Source: Geminocystis sp. NIES-3708 (GTDB lineage: Bacteria > Cyanobacteriota > Cyanobacteriia > Cyanobacteriales > Cyanobacteriaceae). Taken from it: a DNA stretch of 64,000 nucleotides. Numbering within the stretch: position 1 is the stretch's first letter; every line of letters starts with the position of its first letter. The stretch spans positions 1,983,656 through 2,047,655 of the forward strand of contig NZ_AP014815.1 of the NCBI RefSeq assembly GCF_001548095.1, given 5' to 3'. The position numbers and the translations under genes were made by a program. The notes below the pieces were generated by a model, which saw only the letters and a program-made list of their open reading frames with translations, did not search any database and was not told where the DNA came from. Below are positions 53,549 through 62,885 of the stretch, one piece after another.

Positions 53549-53881
53549 TTATATTTTAGATAAAGAAGAAACTTTAGCTAGTTTTGCTTGATCTAAACCG
53601 TGTAATTCTTCTAAACTTATCCAGCCTTCTTTTAGAAGTTGAGCAAACGTAAAAATTAACATCGATTCTCTGGCATCATATTTACCATCAAGATCATAGC
53701 GTTTAGCACTTAAAAGATCATGGACTTGCCACAATTGTGCTATGTCAGTCATGTTATTGATTTGGTGTTGTACCTGTGCCACTAAAGTTTCTGTTTCTCG
53801 CTGATAAGCTTTATTTAAAATTTGTTGACTAATTTCTATTTCTTTAGTTGTCCATCCTGATTCAGTAATGATCGTAGTCAT
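53549..53881 (-). CDS. frp: fluorescence recovery protein FRP
   Basis: A 110-residue protein matching FRP in length and motif: AYQRETETLVAQVQHQINNM, then AQLWQVHDLLSAKRYDLDGK with W51, H54, D55 and R61, corresponding to the W50/H53/D54/R60 active patch of Synechocystis FRP. It binds the C-terminal domain of activated OCP, speeds its return to the inactive orange form and detaches it from phycobilisomes. It lies 147 bp downstream of ocp in the same direction, with a hairpin between. The start at ATG 53881 corresponds to the short, functional FRP form. Confidence 0.93.
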   Translation of the reverse strand: MTTIITESGWTTKEIEISQQILNKAYQRETETLVAQVQHQINNMTDIAQLWQVHDLLSAKRYDLDGKYDARESMLIFTFAQLLKEGWISLEELHGLDQAKLAKVSSLSKI

Positions 53882-53950
53882 AATATTGTATTAAAAAAGA
53901 TAAGAAAATTTAAACATCCTCATATTTTATCAATATACTTGAGAAAAAAA

Positions 53951-53984
53951 CAAAAAAAGAGTCTCTCATTAAAGAAAAACTCTT
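53951..53984 (-). terminator. hairpin with T-run between ocp and frp
   Basis: On the minus strand AAGAGT (53984-53979) pairs with ACTCTT (53962-53957), with inner TCT/AGA pairs, followed by a run of T. It lies about 45 bp after the ocp stop. It could end most ocp transcripts or attenuate readthrough into frp. Confidence 0.7.
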
Positions 53985-54027
53985 AGGATTAATGTTTTTA
54001 TTAGATCAATTTTTTGGGCAGGAAAAT

Positions 54028-54987
54028 TTAGCGTATTAAGTTTAATAATTCTTTAGGAGATGCTAGTAAATCGATCGCAACGAAGAAAATTTTGCCTTCG
54101 GGATTAAGAAGAAAACGCCATGCAATATCCATACCGACGTTACCGCCAAACCAAGGAGTTTGTACTTTTCCTGTTACTTTAATTTGAGTGTAACCGCCAT
54201 CTGCTGGTTCAGTAATACCGTGTTGAGGGATTAATTTAAGGTTTTGACATTCTTCTTTAAAGAAACGAAGGATATTATCTTTACCAACGATAGGACGTTT
54301 AAAAGGAGGTTGTAATGCACCATCGGGAAGGAATAATTCAATTAAAGTATCAAAATCATTGGCGTTTAAATTATCCATGTAGTTGAGAACTGTAGAGTTA
54401 GTAACACCTTCAATGGTCACTTTAGTACGTTTAGATACTTCTTGAGGAGGGACAACAGGCTCAGATATAGCAGTATAGTTACCAAGTTTGCTAACATCAT
54501 AGCCCATATCAACTACTGCGTTACGAAGTACAGTGATTTGTTGACCAGGTTCTAATTTTTTGATAGCATCTAATACTGAATTCGCATTAGCGGAAAGTTG
54601 ATAACCTTCAGGAATAGGAGCAACGATACCTTTTTCCATAAATTCTCCTAATTGATACCAAAAACCAAGTTTGACGTTAGCAGACCAAACAGCATAAGTA
54701 CGACAAACAGGGGTATCTGCACGGTTAGCTAAATCACACATTAACTGTGATTGCTCTTGAGGAGTCATAGTTTTGATTTCGTTGAGGGTTGCTTCAGCTA
54801 AAACCATACTGGCAGCACCTGGAGCAGCAATGGTAATGGTTTTACCCATTTCTAAGTAAGCGAACCAAATTAATGCTAATTGATCTTCTGCACTTAGTTG
54901 TATAAATCTGGCAATAGTAGCAGGTACTACGTCAGCCGCTAGAGTTTGAGGAAAAATTGTACGAGCTGAATCGATAGTAAAAGGCAT
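54028..54987 (-). CDS. ocp: orange carotenoid protein OCP (OCP1-type)
   Basis: A 319-residue protein with the carotenoid-binding all-helical N-terminal domain (residues 15-165) and an NTF2-like C-terminal domain (195-319). Functional residues are kept: W41, Y44 and W110 around the carotenoid, R155 and E246 (the interdomain salt bridge, R155/E244 in Synechocystis), Y203 and W290 (the Y201/W288 pair that hydrogen-bonds the keto group). In strong blue-green light it turns red, binds the phycobilisome core and dissipates energy as heat. The gene precedes frp, and crtW is divergent 190 bp away. Confidence 0.97.
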   Translation of the reverse strand: MPFTIDSARTIFPQTLAADVVPATIARFIQLSAEDQLALIWFAYLEMGKTITIAAPGAASMVLAEATLNEIKTMTPQEQSQLMCDLANRADTPVCRTYAVWSANVKLGFWYQLGEFMEKGIVAPIPEGYQLSANANSVLDAIKKLEPGQQITVLRNAVVDMGYDVSKLGNYTAISEPVVPPQEVSKRTKVTIEGVTNSTVLNYMDNLNANDFDTLIELFLPDGALQPPFKRPIVGKDNILRFFKEECQNLKLIPQHGITEPADGGYTQIKVTGKVQTPWFGGNVGMDIAWRFLLNPEGKIFFVAIDLLASPKELLNLIR

Positions 54988-55175
54988 AAGTTAAACCCCA
55001 AATTTGTAAAATTATGTAACTAATTTAACATTCTTTCTCTAAAAAATATTTAGTGTTGAGGTACGGATTTTGCCACAGCAACAGAGGAGAATATCGTGAT
55101 ACCCTAGAAATCTCGATTTATTTGTTTATTTTCTGGATTTAAAGATAAATTTTGCTAGAGAAAAAGAAAAATATT
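54988..55175. promoter_or_regulatory. divergent promoter region of ocp and crtW
   Basis: A 188-bp spacer between the ocp start and the chosen crtW start must contain both promoters. No regulator site was recognised with confidence. Shared control of OCP and its ketocarotenoid supply would be logical. Confidence 0.45.
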
Positions 55176-55877
55176 ATGGGTAATTACTTGGGTTTAGTTA
55201 TTGCTTTAGTGATTATTGCCCTTTGGATACTAACATTTTCAATGTATCAAATCAATGATTTAACTAAAATTAATTATCTTATTATTTTATTATTAATTCT
55301 ATGGCAAACTTTTTTGAATACGGGATTATTTATCATTGCACACGATGGCATGCACGGTCTTATATTCCCTACTAATATAAAATTAAATCATTTTATTGGT
55401 AGTTTTTGCCTCACCTTATATGCTTGTTTATCTTATGAAAATTTAAAAGAAAAGCACTTTTTACATCATCGTTTTTCGGGAACAAATCTTGATCCTGATT
55501 TTCATAATACTAATAATATAAGTTTTTTAAGGTGGTATGGAGAGTTTATGAATAAATATTTGAGTGTTAAACATTTATTTCGCTTATCCGCAGTTGTATT
55601 ATTTATTGCTTATTTTTGTAAAATTACTTGGGTTTATTTATTATTATTTTGGGCATTACCTTTAATTTTAAGTTCATTACAATTATTTTTTTTTGGCACT
55701 TATTTACCCCATCGTCAATGCAATCAAAAAGAAGAAATATTATCCATTAAAAGTCTTTATTTACCAGTTTTTTTATCATTAATTGCTTGTTATCATTTTA
55801 GTTATCATCGAGAACATCATCAATATCCTTTCGTGCCTTGGTGGCAATTACCTTCTTTAGCTTTTGTTAAAAAATGA
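55176..55877 (+). CDS. crtW: beta-carotene ketolase CrtW
   Basis: The start is ATG 55176 (233 residues); a TTG eight codons earlier is less likely. It is a membrane di-iron oxygenase with the histidine motifs HDGMHG (about 58-63), HHRFSGTNLDPDFH, and HREHHQYPFVPWW, plus FFGTYLPHR, all typical of CrtW. It adds keto groups at C4 of beta-ionone rings to make echinenone and canthaxanthin. OCP binds 3'-hydroxyechinenone, echinenone or canthaxanthin, so this enzyme can supply OCP's pigment. It is divergent from ocp. Four hydrophobic segments are visible. Confidence 0.92.
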   Translation: MGNYLGLVIALVIIALWILTFSMYQINDLTKINYLIILLLILWQTFLNTGLFIIAHDGMHGLIFPTNIKLNHFIGSFCLTLYACLSYENLKEKHFLHHRFSGTNLDPDFHNTNNISFLRWYGEFMNKYLSVKHLFRLSAVVLFIAYFCKITWVYLLLFWALPLILSSLQLFFFGTYLPHRQCNQKEEILSIKSLYLPVFLSLIACYHFSYHREHHQYPFVPWWQLPSLAFVKK

Positions 55878-55998
55878 GATTTTCAGTTAAAAAATTTAAA
55901 TTCATTATCCTAAACTATCTATAAACCCATCATGGGGGGATTGAAAAAAAATTAAGGCTAAATCATTATCAAATTAAAAACAAATTTTTATAAATAAC

Positions 55999-56838
55999 GT
56001 GAGCATAGTCAAAAAATTTCCTTCTATTCCTATTAGAAATATCATCATCGCCATAATTCTATCTAGTTGTAGTACAAAAAATGAAGTTGACACCACTGAA
56101 TCTAACCCTCAGAATCAAATTTCACAAGGAGAAACTTTAACTTTAGTCGCTAACGGAGAAGATTTTATTCGCCAAGGATTTGTCAGTAAAGATGGATGGC
56201 GTATAGATTTTAATCATGCTTACGTTACTTTAGCAGATACGATCGCTTATCAAACTAATCCCTCTTTTAATGCCGAGAAAGAAAAAGAGATAAAACCCAT
56301 AGAATCCGTTACCTTAATTAATACAGCAACTACGATTGACTTAGCACAAGGAGATGAAAATGCACCACCCATAAAAGTGGCACAAGCCAATGCTCCTGTC
56401 GGTAATTATAATGCTGTATCATGGAAATTAGTTAATAATCCAGAAAATACTGGTAGTATAATCCTCGATGGCACGGCAGTTAAAGACAATAAAATTATTA
56501 AGTTTTTGATTAGTTTGCCTGTTAATTTAGAATATAGTTGTGGAGAGTTTGTGGGTGATGAAAGAAAAGGAATTTTAGAAGCAGGAAAAACTGCAGAAAT
56601 AGAAACTACTTTTCATTTCGATCATCTTTTTGGAGATGCTCAAACTCCCCCTGATGATGATTTGAATATGGGTGCATTGGGATTTCAATCTTTGGCAACT
56701 TTGGCCCAAAATGGAGAATTAAAAACAAATTTAGCGACTCTCGAAAAAACTTTAAACCCTGAAGATTATCAAAAATTAATGAATAATCTTAACTCATTAG
56801 GTCATGTTGGAGAAGGACATTGTCGCTTAAACTCTTAA
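55999..56838 (+). CDS. putative lipoprotein
   Basis: A 279-residue protein starting at GTG 55999. A short hydrophobic segment ends in a lipobox-like LSSC (IIIAIILSSCSTKNEV), suggesting lipid attachment at Cys 24. The mature part is all-beta in appearance, with GWRIDFNHAYVTLADTIAYQ, ITTFHFDHLFGDAQ-like acidic and histidine residues, and a C-terminal GHVGEGHCRLNS. The pattern GW.i.f....v.l resembles MbnP/DUF4382-type periplasmic proteins, some of which bind copper; this is a suggestion only. It follows crtW by 120 bp. Confidence 0.6.
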   Translation: MSIVKKFPSIPIRNIIIAIILSSCSTKNEVDTTESNPQNQISQGETLTLVANGEDFIRQGFVSKDGWRIDFNHAYVTLADTIAYQTNPSFNAEKEKEIKPIESVTLINTATTIDLAQGDENAPPIKVAQANAPVGNYNAVSWKLVNNPENTGSIILDGTAVKDNKIIKFLISLPVNLEYSCGEFVGDERKGILEAGKTAEIETTFHFDHLFGDAQTPPDDDLNMGALGFQSLATLAQNGELKTNLATLEKTLNPEDYQKLMNNLNSLGHVGEGHCRLNS

Positions 56839-56927
56839 AGAATTACTAATCACTGATTAAGCCTTTTATAAGGATGCTCTATGATAAAATGAAGAGTTGT
56901 TAATTAAATAAACTATTAGAAATTATC

Positions 56928-57128
56928 ATGGAAGTAGGACAAAAAGTTAAAATTTGTCGTTTAAAAGAAAAAGTAGCTCCTGAAATTATTGAAAAAGCAC
57001 AACAAGGACAACAAGGGGTAATCAAATCCTTTAAAATGACTGATGGTAGTGGTATCGGAGTTTTTGTACAGTTTTCTGATTCTACTACCAACTGGTTTTT
57101 TGAAGATGAAATTCAGGTAGTAAATTAG
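56928..57128 (+). CDS. DUF2862 family protein
   Basis: A 66-residue soluble protein: MEVGQKVKICRLKEKVAPEI, then GQQGVIKSFKMTDGSGIGVF and FSDSTTNWFFEDEIQ. This is the compact SH3-like DUF2862 family found in cyanobacteria and some plastids. Its function is not known to me. It is followed by a terminator-like hairpin 15 bp downstream, so it is probably transcribed as a single gene. Confidence 0.85.
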   Translation: MEVGQKVKICRLKEKVAPEIIEKAQQGQQGVIKSFKMTDGSGIGVFVQFSDSTTNWFFEDEIQVVN

Positions 57129-57142
57129 ACATTGATAATGTG

Positions 57143-57166
57143 TCGGGGTGAATTGGTTTCACCCGA
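57143..57166 (+). terminator. hairpin after the DUF2862 gene
   Basis: TCGGG-(G)-TGAA pairs with TTCA-CCCGA, giving a 9-bp stem with one bulged G and a 5-base loop. There is no T-run after it (ATAACTAAC), so it may be a processing or 3'-protecting structure more than a classical terminator. Confidence 0.5.
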
Positions 57167-57508
57167 ATAACTAACTATCAGAAATTACGGGCATTTCAAG
57201 TCTTTATGTTTCATACATTTAAGCCTTCAATTACAAGATAAAAAATCTTTAAACTTGTAAAAATAAATAATTTTTTCTAAAAATTTCTGAATTTTTGCAT
57301 AAAATCCTAAAACGACACTGATAGATATATAGTGGAATTATTTTTTCGTAAGTTAGTAAATTGTATTTTAATAAAATTCTTATGTAATAGCCGACTTTCG
57401 TAAATTAAGTAAATTCGGCAGTCATTAATATAAAAAATCTCAAGATTTGGATAAAGCCCGTCAGGTGATTGCATAGCTCATAAGTACTAATATCGTTCTT
57501 ACTTCCAT
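57167..57508. other. 342-bp spacer
   Basis: No gene is visible. An imperfect inverted repeat (GCCGAC near 57393 and TTCGGC near 57414) is the only structure seen. It lies between convergent genes. Confidence 0.35.
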
Positions 57509-58513
57509 CTACCAAAAGTCACTTTTTCCATAGGTTCTAAAATATAATAAATACATTCTGATGATTTTATCTTTAATAGTAAGATTATTTATCTTTTCAA
57601 TGATGGTTAATTCTTGAATTTCTAATGGTGTTATTTTTAAATTTTTAAAGCTATTTACTATTTCTTTTAAGAGTATATCTTTTTTTATTTTTAATAATTC
57701 TTCTAGTATAAGTTGATAACTATAATTAAACTGATATTCTTTTATTCTTTTTGTTAATAATTGCCAGTCAATTTCTGATGAATGATTAATTAATACCTGA
57801 GTTAAATCAACAATTAATCTAGTCAAATAATTATATTTTAAAAAAATATTCTCTAAACAAATTGCTAAAATTTGCGGAACGGGCTTTAAAATATAACCCG
57901 TATAATCTCCTATCTTTATTGTTTGAGATATAGAGACAATATCTTCTTGATTCTTAATGGATAACTTTTCAATCCATAATTGCCAATATAGAATTAAACA
58001 TTGTCCTTGGGTATTAGTCAACAATAACTTAGAATAAATATTTGCCTTAACTTTAGTTAGTTTAAATGTAGATTTCCATCCTAATTTTTCTAGTTTTTCT
58101 ATGGCTAAATTAACTTGATTAGGTAAAATAAATAATTCATATTTATAAATAGGGCGAAGGGCTATTTCTTGATAATAATGAGTTGCCATTACTAAATCTC
58201 CTAAAATTATGGGGAAAATATTATCTTGATTAAAACTAGCTAAAATATCCTGAAGATTTTTATAATGTAATTGATTATTGTACCAACTGCGACGATAAAT
58301 TCCTTTTAATCTATTTTCTTCTTCCGTTTTAATTTGATAAGATGATAAAGTAAAGTAAAGTAAAGGCAATAAGTGATAAATTTCTGAGTCAATATCATTT
58401 TCAATATCAATTTTTTTATACCATTTTTGCCATAATAATAATTTTTCTTCTTCCTCAAAAATAATTTGTAACAGTAATTTTTTTTGTTCTGTTAAACAGT
58501 GATTTATTTTCAT
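57509..58513 (-). CDS. PF14907-like nucleotidyltransferase, degenerate active site
   Basis: A 334-residue protein whose fold pattern follows the uncharacterised nucleotidyltransferase family (PF14907). The segment LGDLVMATHYYQEIALRPIYKYELFILP (residues 104-131 in part) aligns with the family's KGaaLa..YY...lRpmxDiDlLV, but the Lys-Gly is Gly-Asp and the two catalytic Asp are K124 and E126. It is probably inactive as a nucleotidyltransferase. It is divergent from the intact-looking paralogue at 58672 (158 bp apart). Such proteins often occur near glycan or peptide-modification loci. Confidence 0.65.
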   Translation of the reverse strand: MKINHCLTEQKKLLLQIIFEEEEKLLLWQKWYKKIDIENDIDSEIYHLLPLLYFTLSSYQIKTEEENRLKGIYRRSWYNNQLHYKNLQDILASFNQDNIFPIILGDLVMATHYYQEIALRPIYKYELFILPNQVNLAIEKLEKLGWKSTFKLTKVKANIYSKLLLTNTQGQCLILYWQLWIEKLSIKNQEDIVSISQTIKIGDYTGYILKPVPQILAICLENIFLKYNYLTRLIVDLTQVLINHSSEIDWQLLTKRIKEYQFNYSYQLILEELLKIKKDILLKEIVNSFKNLKITPLEIQELTIIEKINNLTIKDKIIRMYLLYFRTYGKSDFW

Positions 58514-58671
58514 TATTATTTACTTAACTACTTTCACATACCAATAACACTTACGCATTTGCTGTTAAATTAATCCTTCTCAACAGAATTGCATAACTGA
58601 TTTAATTTAGACCTACTATAGTATAATTAGCAGTCAATCAGATTGTCAATTAGAGTTTTATTTTAAAATTA

Positions 58672-59913
58672 ATGGTATCCCAATTAAAAAATCAAGCGTT
58701 AATACAAAATAGTATTAGTGATAAATTTTCTCCTGAAGTTCAATTATTATTATTAGCAAGTCGTAAAATTTTATCCAAATCAAATATTAACAAAATTCAA
58801 GTTATTACTTCTCAAATAATTGATTGGCAACAATTAATTAGTTTAGCTAAATCTCATTCTGTTATTCCTTTAGTTGCTCATAATTTACAGAAATATTGTG
58901 TCAAAAATTTACCTGATAATATTAAAAATATATTAAAAATAGAATTTCGCAAGAATGCCTTAAAAAATATTTATTTAAGTAAAGAATTATTAGAAATTGT
59001 ACAGCTATTAAAAGTTAATAATATTAACTATATTTGTTTTAAAGGTGCAACTTTAGCAGCTTCAATATATGGTGATATTTCTTTGAGACAATTTAATGAT
59101 ATTGATATTTTAATTGCTAAAAAAGATTTATTAAAAGCAAAAAAAATATTGTTATCAATGGGAGGATATTTTTCTTTAAGATTATTGGATAATCTTAAAA
59201 AAGAATATATAACTAATGATCATATGTTTGTAAAATTTGCCAAACATTTAGCTTATACAATTTATTGGAAAAATAAAAAAATAGAAGTAGATTTACATTG
59301 GCAAATGTTTTGTTATTATTTTCCTTTATCATTACCTATAGAATATTTAAACCTAAGTTTAGAATATTCTATAGTATTTAATCAAAAAATATCTACTCTT
59401 TCACCTGAAAATAATTTATTATTATTATGTGGTCATGGAACTAAAGATGGTTGGGATAAATTATCAAGAATTTGTGACATAGCAGAATTGATTAATTTTT
59501 ATCCACAATTAGATTGGAAATTACTCATAAAAGAAGCAAAAAATAGAGGTGCATTAAGATTACTATTAGTTGGATTATCTTTAGCTAATCATTTATATCA
59601 AATATCACTGCCTGATTTTATCTCTCTAGAAATAATCAATGATAAAAAAATTAAACATCTAACATATAAGATAGAAAACTTACTTTTTTCTGAATCTAAC
59701 AAACCAATAAAAAAAATAAATAATTTTCTATTTACAATACAATTTAGGGAAAGATTAATAGATCAAATTAAGTCTATATTTTTCTTATTATTTGTCCCAA
59801 CTCATGATGATTGGGCATTATTTGCATCTCATGAGTTACCTATGATATTTTATTATTTTATCAGACCATTTAGATTATTATATAAATTTGTTATTAAAGC
59901 TAAAAATCAATAA
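58672..59913 (+). CDS. PF14907 family nucleotidyltransferase
   Basis: A 413-residue protein of the uncharacterised nucleotidyltransferase family. FKGATLAASIYGDISLRQFN followed by DIDILIAKK places the catalytic D143 and D145, with K124-G125 upstream. Then VKFAKHLAYTIYWKNKKIEVDLHWQMF (third acid in VDLHW) and LLLLCGHGTKDGWDKLSRIC D follow the family pattern. It should transfer a nucleotide to an unknown small molecule or protein. It faces away from the degenerate relative and toward the ABC exporter and decayed sulfotransferase genes, which suggests a role in modifying a secreted product. Confidence 0.8.
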   Translation: MVSQLKNQALIQNSISDKFSPEVQLLLLASRKILSKSNINKIQVITSQIIDWQQLISLAKSHSVIPLVAHNLQKYCVKNLPDNIKNILKIEFRKNALKNIYLSKELLEIVQLLKVNNINYICFKGATLAASIYGDISLRQFNDIDILIAKKDLLKAKKILLSMGGYFSLRLLDNLKKEYITNDHMFVKFAKHLAYTIYWKNKKIEVDLHWQMFCYYFPLSLPIEYLNLSLEYSIVFNQKISTLSPENNLLLLCGHGTKDGWDKLSRICDIAELINFYPQLDWKLLIKEAKNRGALRLLLVGLSLANHLYQISLPDFISLEIINDKKIKHLTYKIENLLFSESNKPIKKINNFLFTIQFRERLIDQIKSIFFLLFVPTHDDWALFASHELPMIFYYFIRPFRLLYKFVIKAKNQ

Positions 59914-59923
59914 ATTTTTGATA

Positions 59924-60120
59924 TTAACTTTGTTGAAGTTTATCAATTATTTCTTCATAGTTTTCTATCTCATCTGCTAAATTATCAGAGGAAACTTTTT
60001 GATATTTACTTTTAACAGGATGAGATTCTAAACTTTTAAGAATATCAGATTCTAACCCTAAATATTGACACACTTTATCTTCTGTAATTTGATAAGGAAT
60101 ATAGAAAATGATTAAAGCAA
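59924..60120 (-). pseudogene. C-terminal remnant of a sulfotransferase-like gene
   Basis: On the minus strand the frame ending at TAA 59924-59926 reads ITEDKVCQYLGLESDILKSL, then KVSSDNLADEIENYEEIIDK. It matches in pattern the end of the sulfotransferase pseudogene at 62886 (NIIFDYLGLQSV, then DDVENAQEVIDF): an I-C-x-Y/F-L-G-L helix and an EN..E(I/V)ID ending. The upstream part continues only in another frame (IKEYITAFKIRIREE). The front of the gene is gone. Assignment is by comparison within the window. Confidence 0.5.
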
Positions 60121-60210
60121 TCTAATTCTTCTCTAATTCTAATTTTAAAAGCAGTAATATATTCTTTTATCATTATCGATATTTATCAAAATAAAAAATC
60201 TTTTTAGCAG

Positions 60211-62007
60211 TTATTTTACACCATTAAGTTTCATAAATTTATCACAATTTGTTGATAATTGATCATAATTACCACTGCTAACAATTTTACCTTTTTCCAT
60301 TAAATAAAGATGATCACATTTTTGCACTGTAGTTAAACGATGGGCAATAATAATAATAGTTTTTTTACCACTAAATCGATCTAATGCTTTGATAAATTCT
60401 CTCTCCGTTTCATTATCTAAGGCGGTGGTGGCTTCATCCATTACTAAAATTTCGGGATTGTGATATAGTGCTCTAGCAATACCTATTCTCTGTTTTTGTC
60501 CACCTGATAAACGAATACCTCTATCACCCACTTTCGTCTCTAATTTTCGAGGAAGACTATCAATTAATTCTTTTAATTGTGCGGCTTCTAAAGCTTGATA
60601 AACTTTTTCCTTATCAATTTTTTCTGCAGGTAAACCGAAAGCAATATTAGCTAGAATCGAATCATCCGCTAGATAAATATTTTGGGGAATATAACCGATT
60701 TTTTGTTGCCAATCTTTGAGATAGTCTTGAATATTATTACCATCTACTAACACTTTTCCTTGAATAGGGGTTAATAAACCTAAAATTATATCGACTAAAG
60801 TAGTTTTTCCAGCACCTGAAGTGCCAATAAAGGCGATAGAATGATTTTTAGGAATAGAAAGACAAATATTTTCAAGAGAAGAATAAGAAGAATTAGGATA
60901 TTGATAGTGAATATTTTTGATGCTAATAGAATCGGTAAATTGTAATATTGTTTCCGGTGATTGATTTGATTGATTTTTCGTTTTATTTTCAGAAATTAAC
61001 TCTAAATCATGATGAATAACATCTATAGAATTATAATGAGAACGAATAGAAATTAATGATACCAAAATTCGATTAGCCGAAGGTATTAAACGAAAAGAAG
61101 CGATGGCGAAAAGAGAGATTATTGGAAGAATAGAGTCAATATTTTTACCTTGAATTAAGATGATAATAACTATCAATAAAATGGACGTAACCGCTATAGT
61201 TTCTAAAAATAATCGAGGAGTAGCGTTAATAGTTGTTATCCAAAGGGAAATATTGTTATATTTACGGGAATGATTAATAAATTCATCGATAAAAAATTTT
61301 TCTCGTCTTAAAACTTTTATCTCTTTTATGCCACCTAAACATTCATTAATTCCTTGAATCATTTTGCTATGATGGTACTGTCTTTTTTTTCCTAAAATTT
61401 GAGCTTTTTTATGAATAAACTTATAAAAAATAGAAACACTTATTCCAATTAAACAGACGGATATTAAAGAAGCTAAAGGTTGAACTATAATCAAAAAAAC
61501 TACAATAAAAGTAACAATAATTAACTCTGTGGCTAAAGTCATTATGGGAATTATTACCTGACGAAAAGCAGTATTTACTTCATTGTTAAGATGAAAAATT
61601 AATTCCGCAGAATTTCGTTCAAGATGAAATGTATAAGAGTAAGATAAATAACTACTAAATAAACGACGAGATAAGTTAATTTGTTGAGTAAAAATAAAGC
61701 GAGATTGAATATAAGCAAAAAAAGTTAAATAAGTGTTTTTAAAAACATAAATGATGATTAAAGCGATGGTTAAATAAATCAGAAATTGTTGATTAGAATT
61801 TACCCTTAAAAGTTGAGATAACCAGTGAAGGTAGACATTATTTTCGATAATATCTGGTTTATTAAGTAAGTAAATAAATGTGGGAATAATACCGATACTA
61901 AAAGTTTCTAATATTGCACCAATAATCATGAAAATAACAAGACTAAATGCGTGAAATTGTGCATGAGAATCAAATAGTTGTAAAAATTTTAAATTAACTT
62001 TTGCCAT
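60211..62007 (-). CDS. ABC exporter, MsbA-like (membrane plus ATPase)
   Basis: The start is ATG 62007 (598 residues). Residues 15-310 hold six membrane helices, and the C-terminal ATPase has IAFIGTSGAGKTTLVDIILG (Walker A), LSGGQKQRIGIARALYHNPE (signature), ILVMDEATTALD (Walker B and catalytic Glu) and IIIIAHRLTTV (H-loop). All parts look intact. It works as a homodimer to export a lipid, glycan or peptide. Flanked by decayed sulfotransferase and SDR genes, it may have moved a sulfated glycolipid or polysaccharide precursor; this is inference. Confidence 0.92.
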   Translation of the reverse strand: MAKVNLKFLQLFDSHAQFHAFSLVIFMIIGAILETFSIGIIPTFIYLLNKPDIIENNVYLHWLSQLLRVNSNQQFLIYLTIALIIIYVFKNTYLTFFAYIQSRFIFTQQINLSRRLFSSYLSYSYTFHLERNSAELIFHLNNEVNTAFRQVIIPIMTLATELIIVTFIVVFLIIVQPLASLISVCLIGISVSIFYKFIHKKAQILGKKRQYHHSKMIQGINECLGGIKEIKVLRREKFFIDEFINHSRKYNNISLWITTINATPRLFLETIAVTSILLIVIIILIQGKNIDSILPIISLFAIASFRLIPSANRILVSLISIRSHYNSIDVIHHDLELISENKTKNQSNQSPETILQFTDSISIKNIHYQYPNSSYSSLENICLSIPKNHSIAFIGTSGAGKTTLVDIILGLLTPIQGKVLVDGNNIQDYLKDWQQKIGYIPQNIYLADDSILANIAFGLPAEKIDKEKVYQALEAAQLKELIDSLPRKLETKVGDRGIRLSGGQKQRIGIARALYHNPEILVMDEATTALDNETEREFIKALDRFSGKKTIIIIAHRLTTVQKCDHLYLMEKGKIVSSGNYDQLSTNCDKFMKLNGVK

Positions 62008-62026
62008 CAAATTTTCTTCAAAAGGG

Positions 62027-62882
62027 TTAGGAGAATACTAAATAATTACGTAAAGATAAACCTCCATCAATAGTTATCACTGTACCAGTGGTAAAATGAG
62101 AAAAATAATTGTGGAGGCTAAATAAACGGCACTTCTACCGATATAACAAGGATTGATGGAACTTTGATGAAAGGGTATATATTGGTGATAATATGGTTTT
62201 TTTTTTTCATCTTCGGCTACCCATCCGGGCGCAATACCATTAACTCTAATATTATAAGGTGCTAAATTGATCGCTAATTCTTTGATTATCATCGCTAATG
62301 CCGTTTTCGATGCACTATAACTAACGAAACGAGATATTGCAGATTTATGGGTTGATGTAATAAATACTATACTTTTTTCTTGTGGATTATTAATCATCAT
62401 TTCTACTATTTTTTGCGTCAAATACATGGGTTTAAAAACATTTGTATTAAATATCCTTTCCCAATCTTCTAAATCTATATCTTTAATGCCTTTTATATAA
62501 TTATTAATGCCAATATTATTAATTAAAATATCAATATTAATATTATTTTCTTGAAAAACTTATCAACAAATCAATCTCTTGGGTGTTATTTATATCAAAA
62601 ACAAAACTTTTATATTTGATGAAATAATTCTCTAATTCTAACTCTAATTGTTGACATCTTTACCTTATCTTTGTCCATAAAATAAATGTTACCGCCTTGT
62701 TTTGCCATTTCTATAGCGATACTTTTACCGGCACCAGTAATTAAGATATTTTTATCAGCTAATAATTGATTATCATAAACTTTACTGGGTTCTTTTTCTT
62801 TTAATTGAATAACTTGTTTAATGCTTTTTTCAGGATTAATAAATGTATTAATCGCAATTCTAAACCTATCTTTAATTTTCAT
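62027..62882 (-). pseudogene. short-chain dehydrogenase/reductase, multiply frameshifted
   Basis: The pieces in order on the minus strand are: ATG 62882 with NILITGAGK-SIAIEMAKQ, where the Rossmann TGxxxGxG has lost about four residues; a frameshift near 62650, then ENYFIKYKSFVFDINNTQEI; a second shift near 62560, then NINIDILINNIGINNYIKGI and the active-site SIVFITSTHKSAISRFVSYS with ASKTALA (the YxxxK Tyr and Lys present); and a third shift near 62100, then HFTTGTVITIDGGLSLRNYL. It was an SDR acting on a sugar or other substrate. Four lesions make it inactive. Confidence 0.88.
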
Positions 62883-62885
62883 AAT

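Noticed and set aside
57509-62007. Lasso-peptide-type cluster (PF14907 nucleotidyltransferase plus ABC exporter)
   Set aside because: No precursor peptide, no asparagine-synthetase-like cyclase, no PqqD-like protein and no transglutaminase-like protease were seen. The neighbours are sulfotransferases and an SDR, so a glycan role is more likely.
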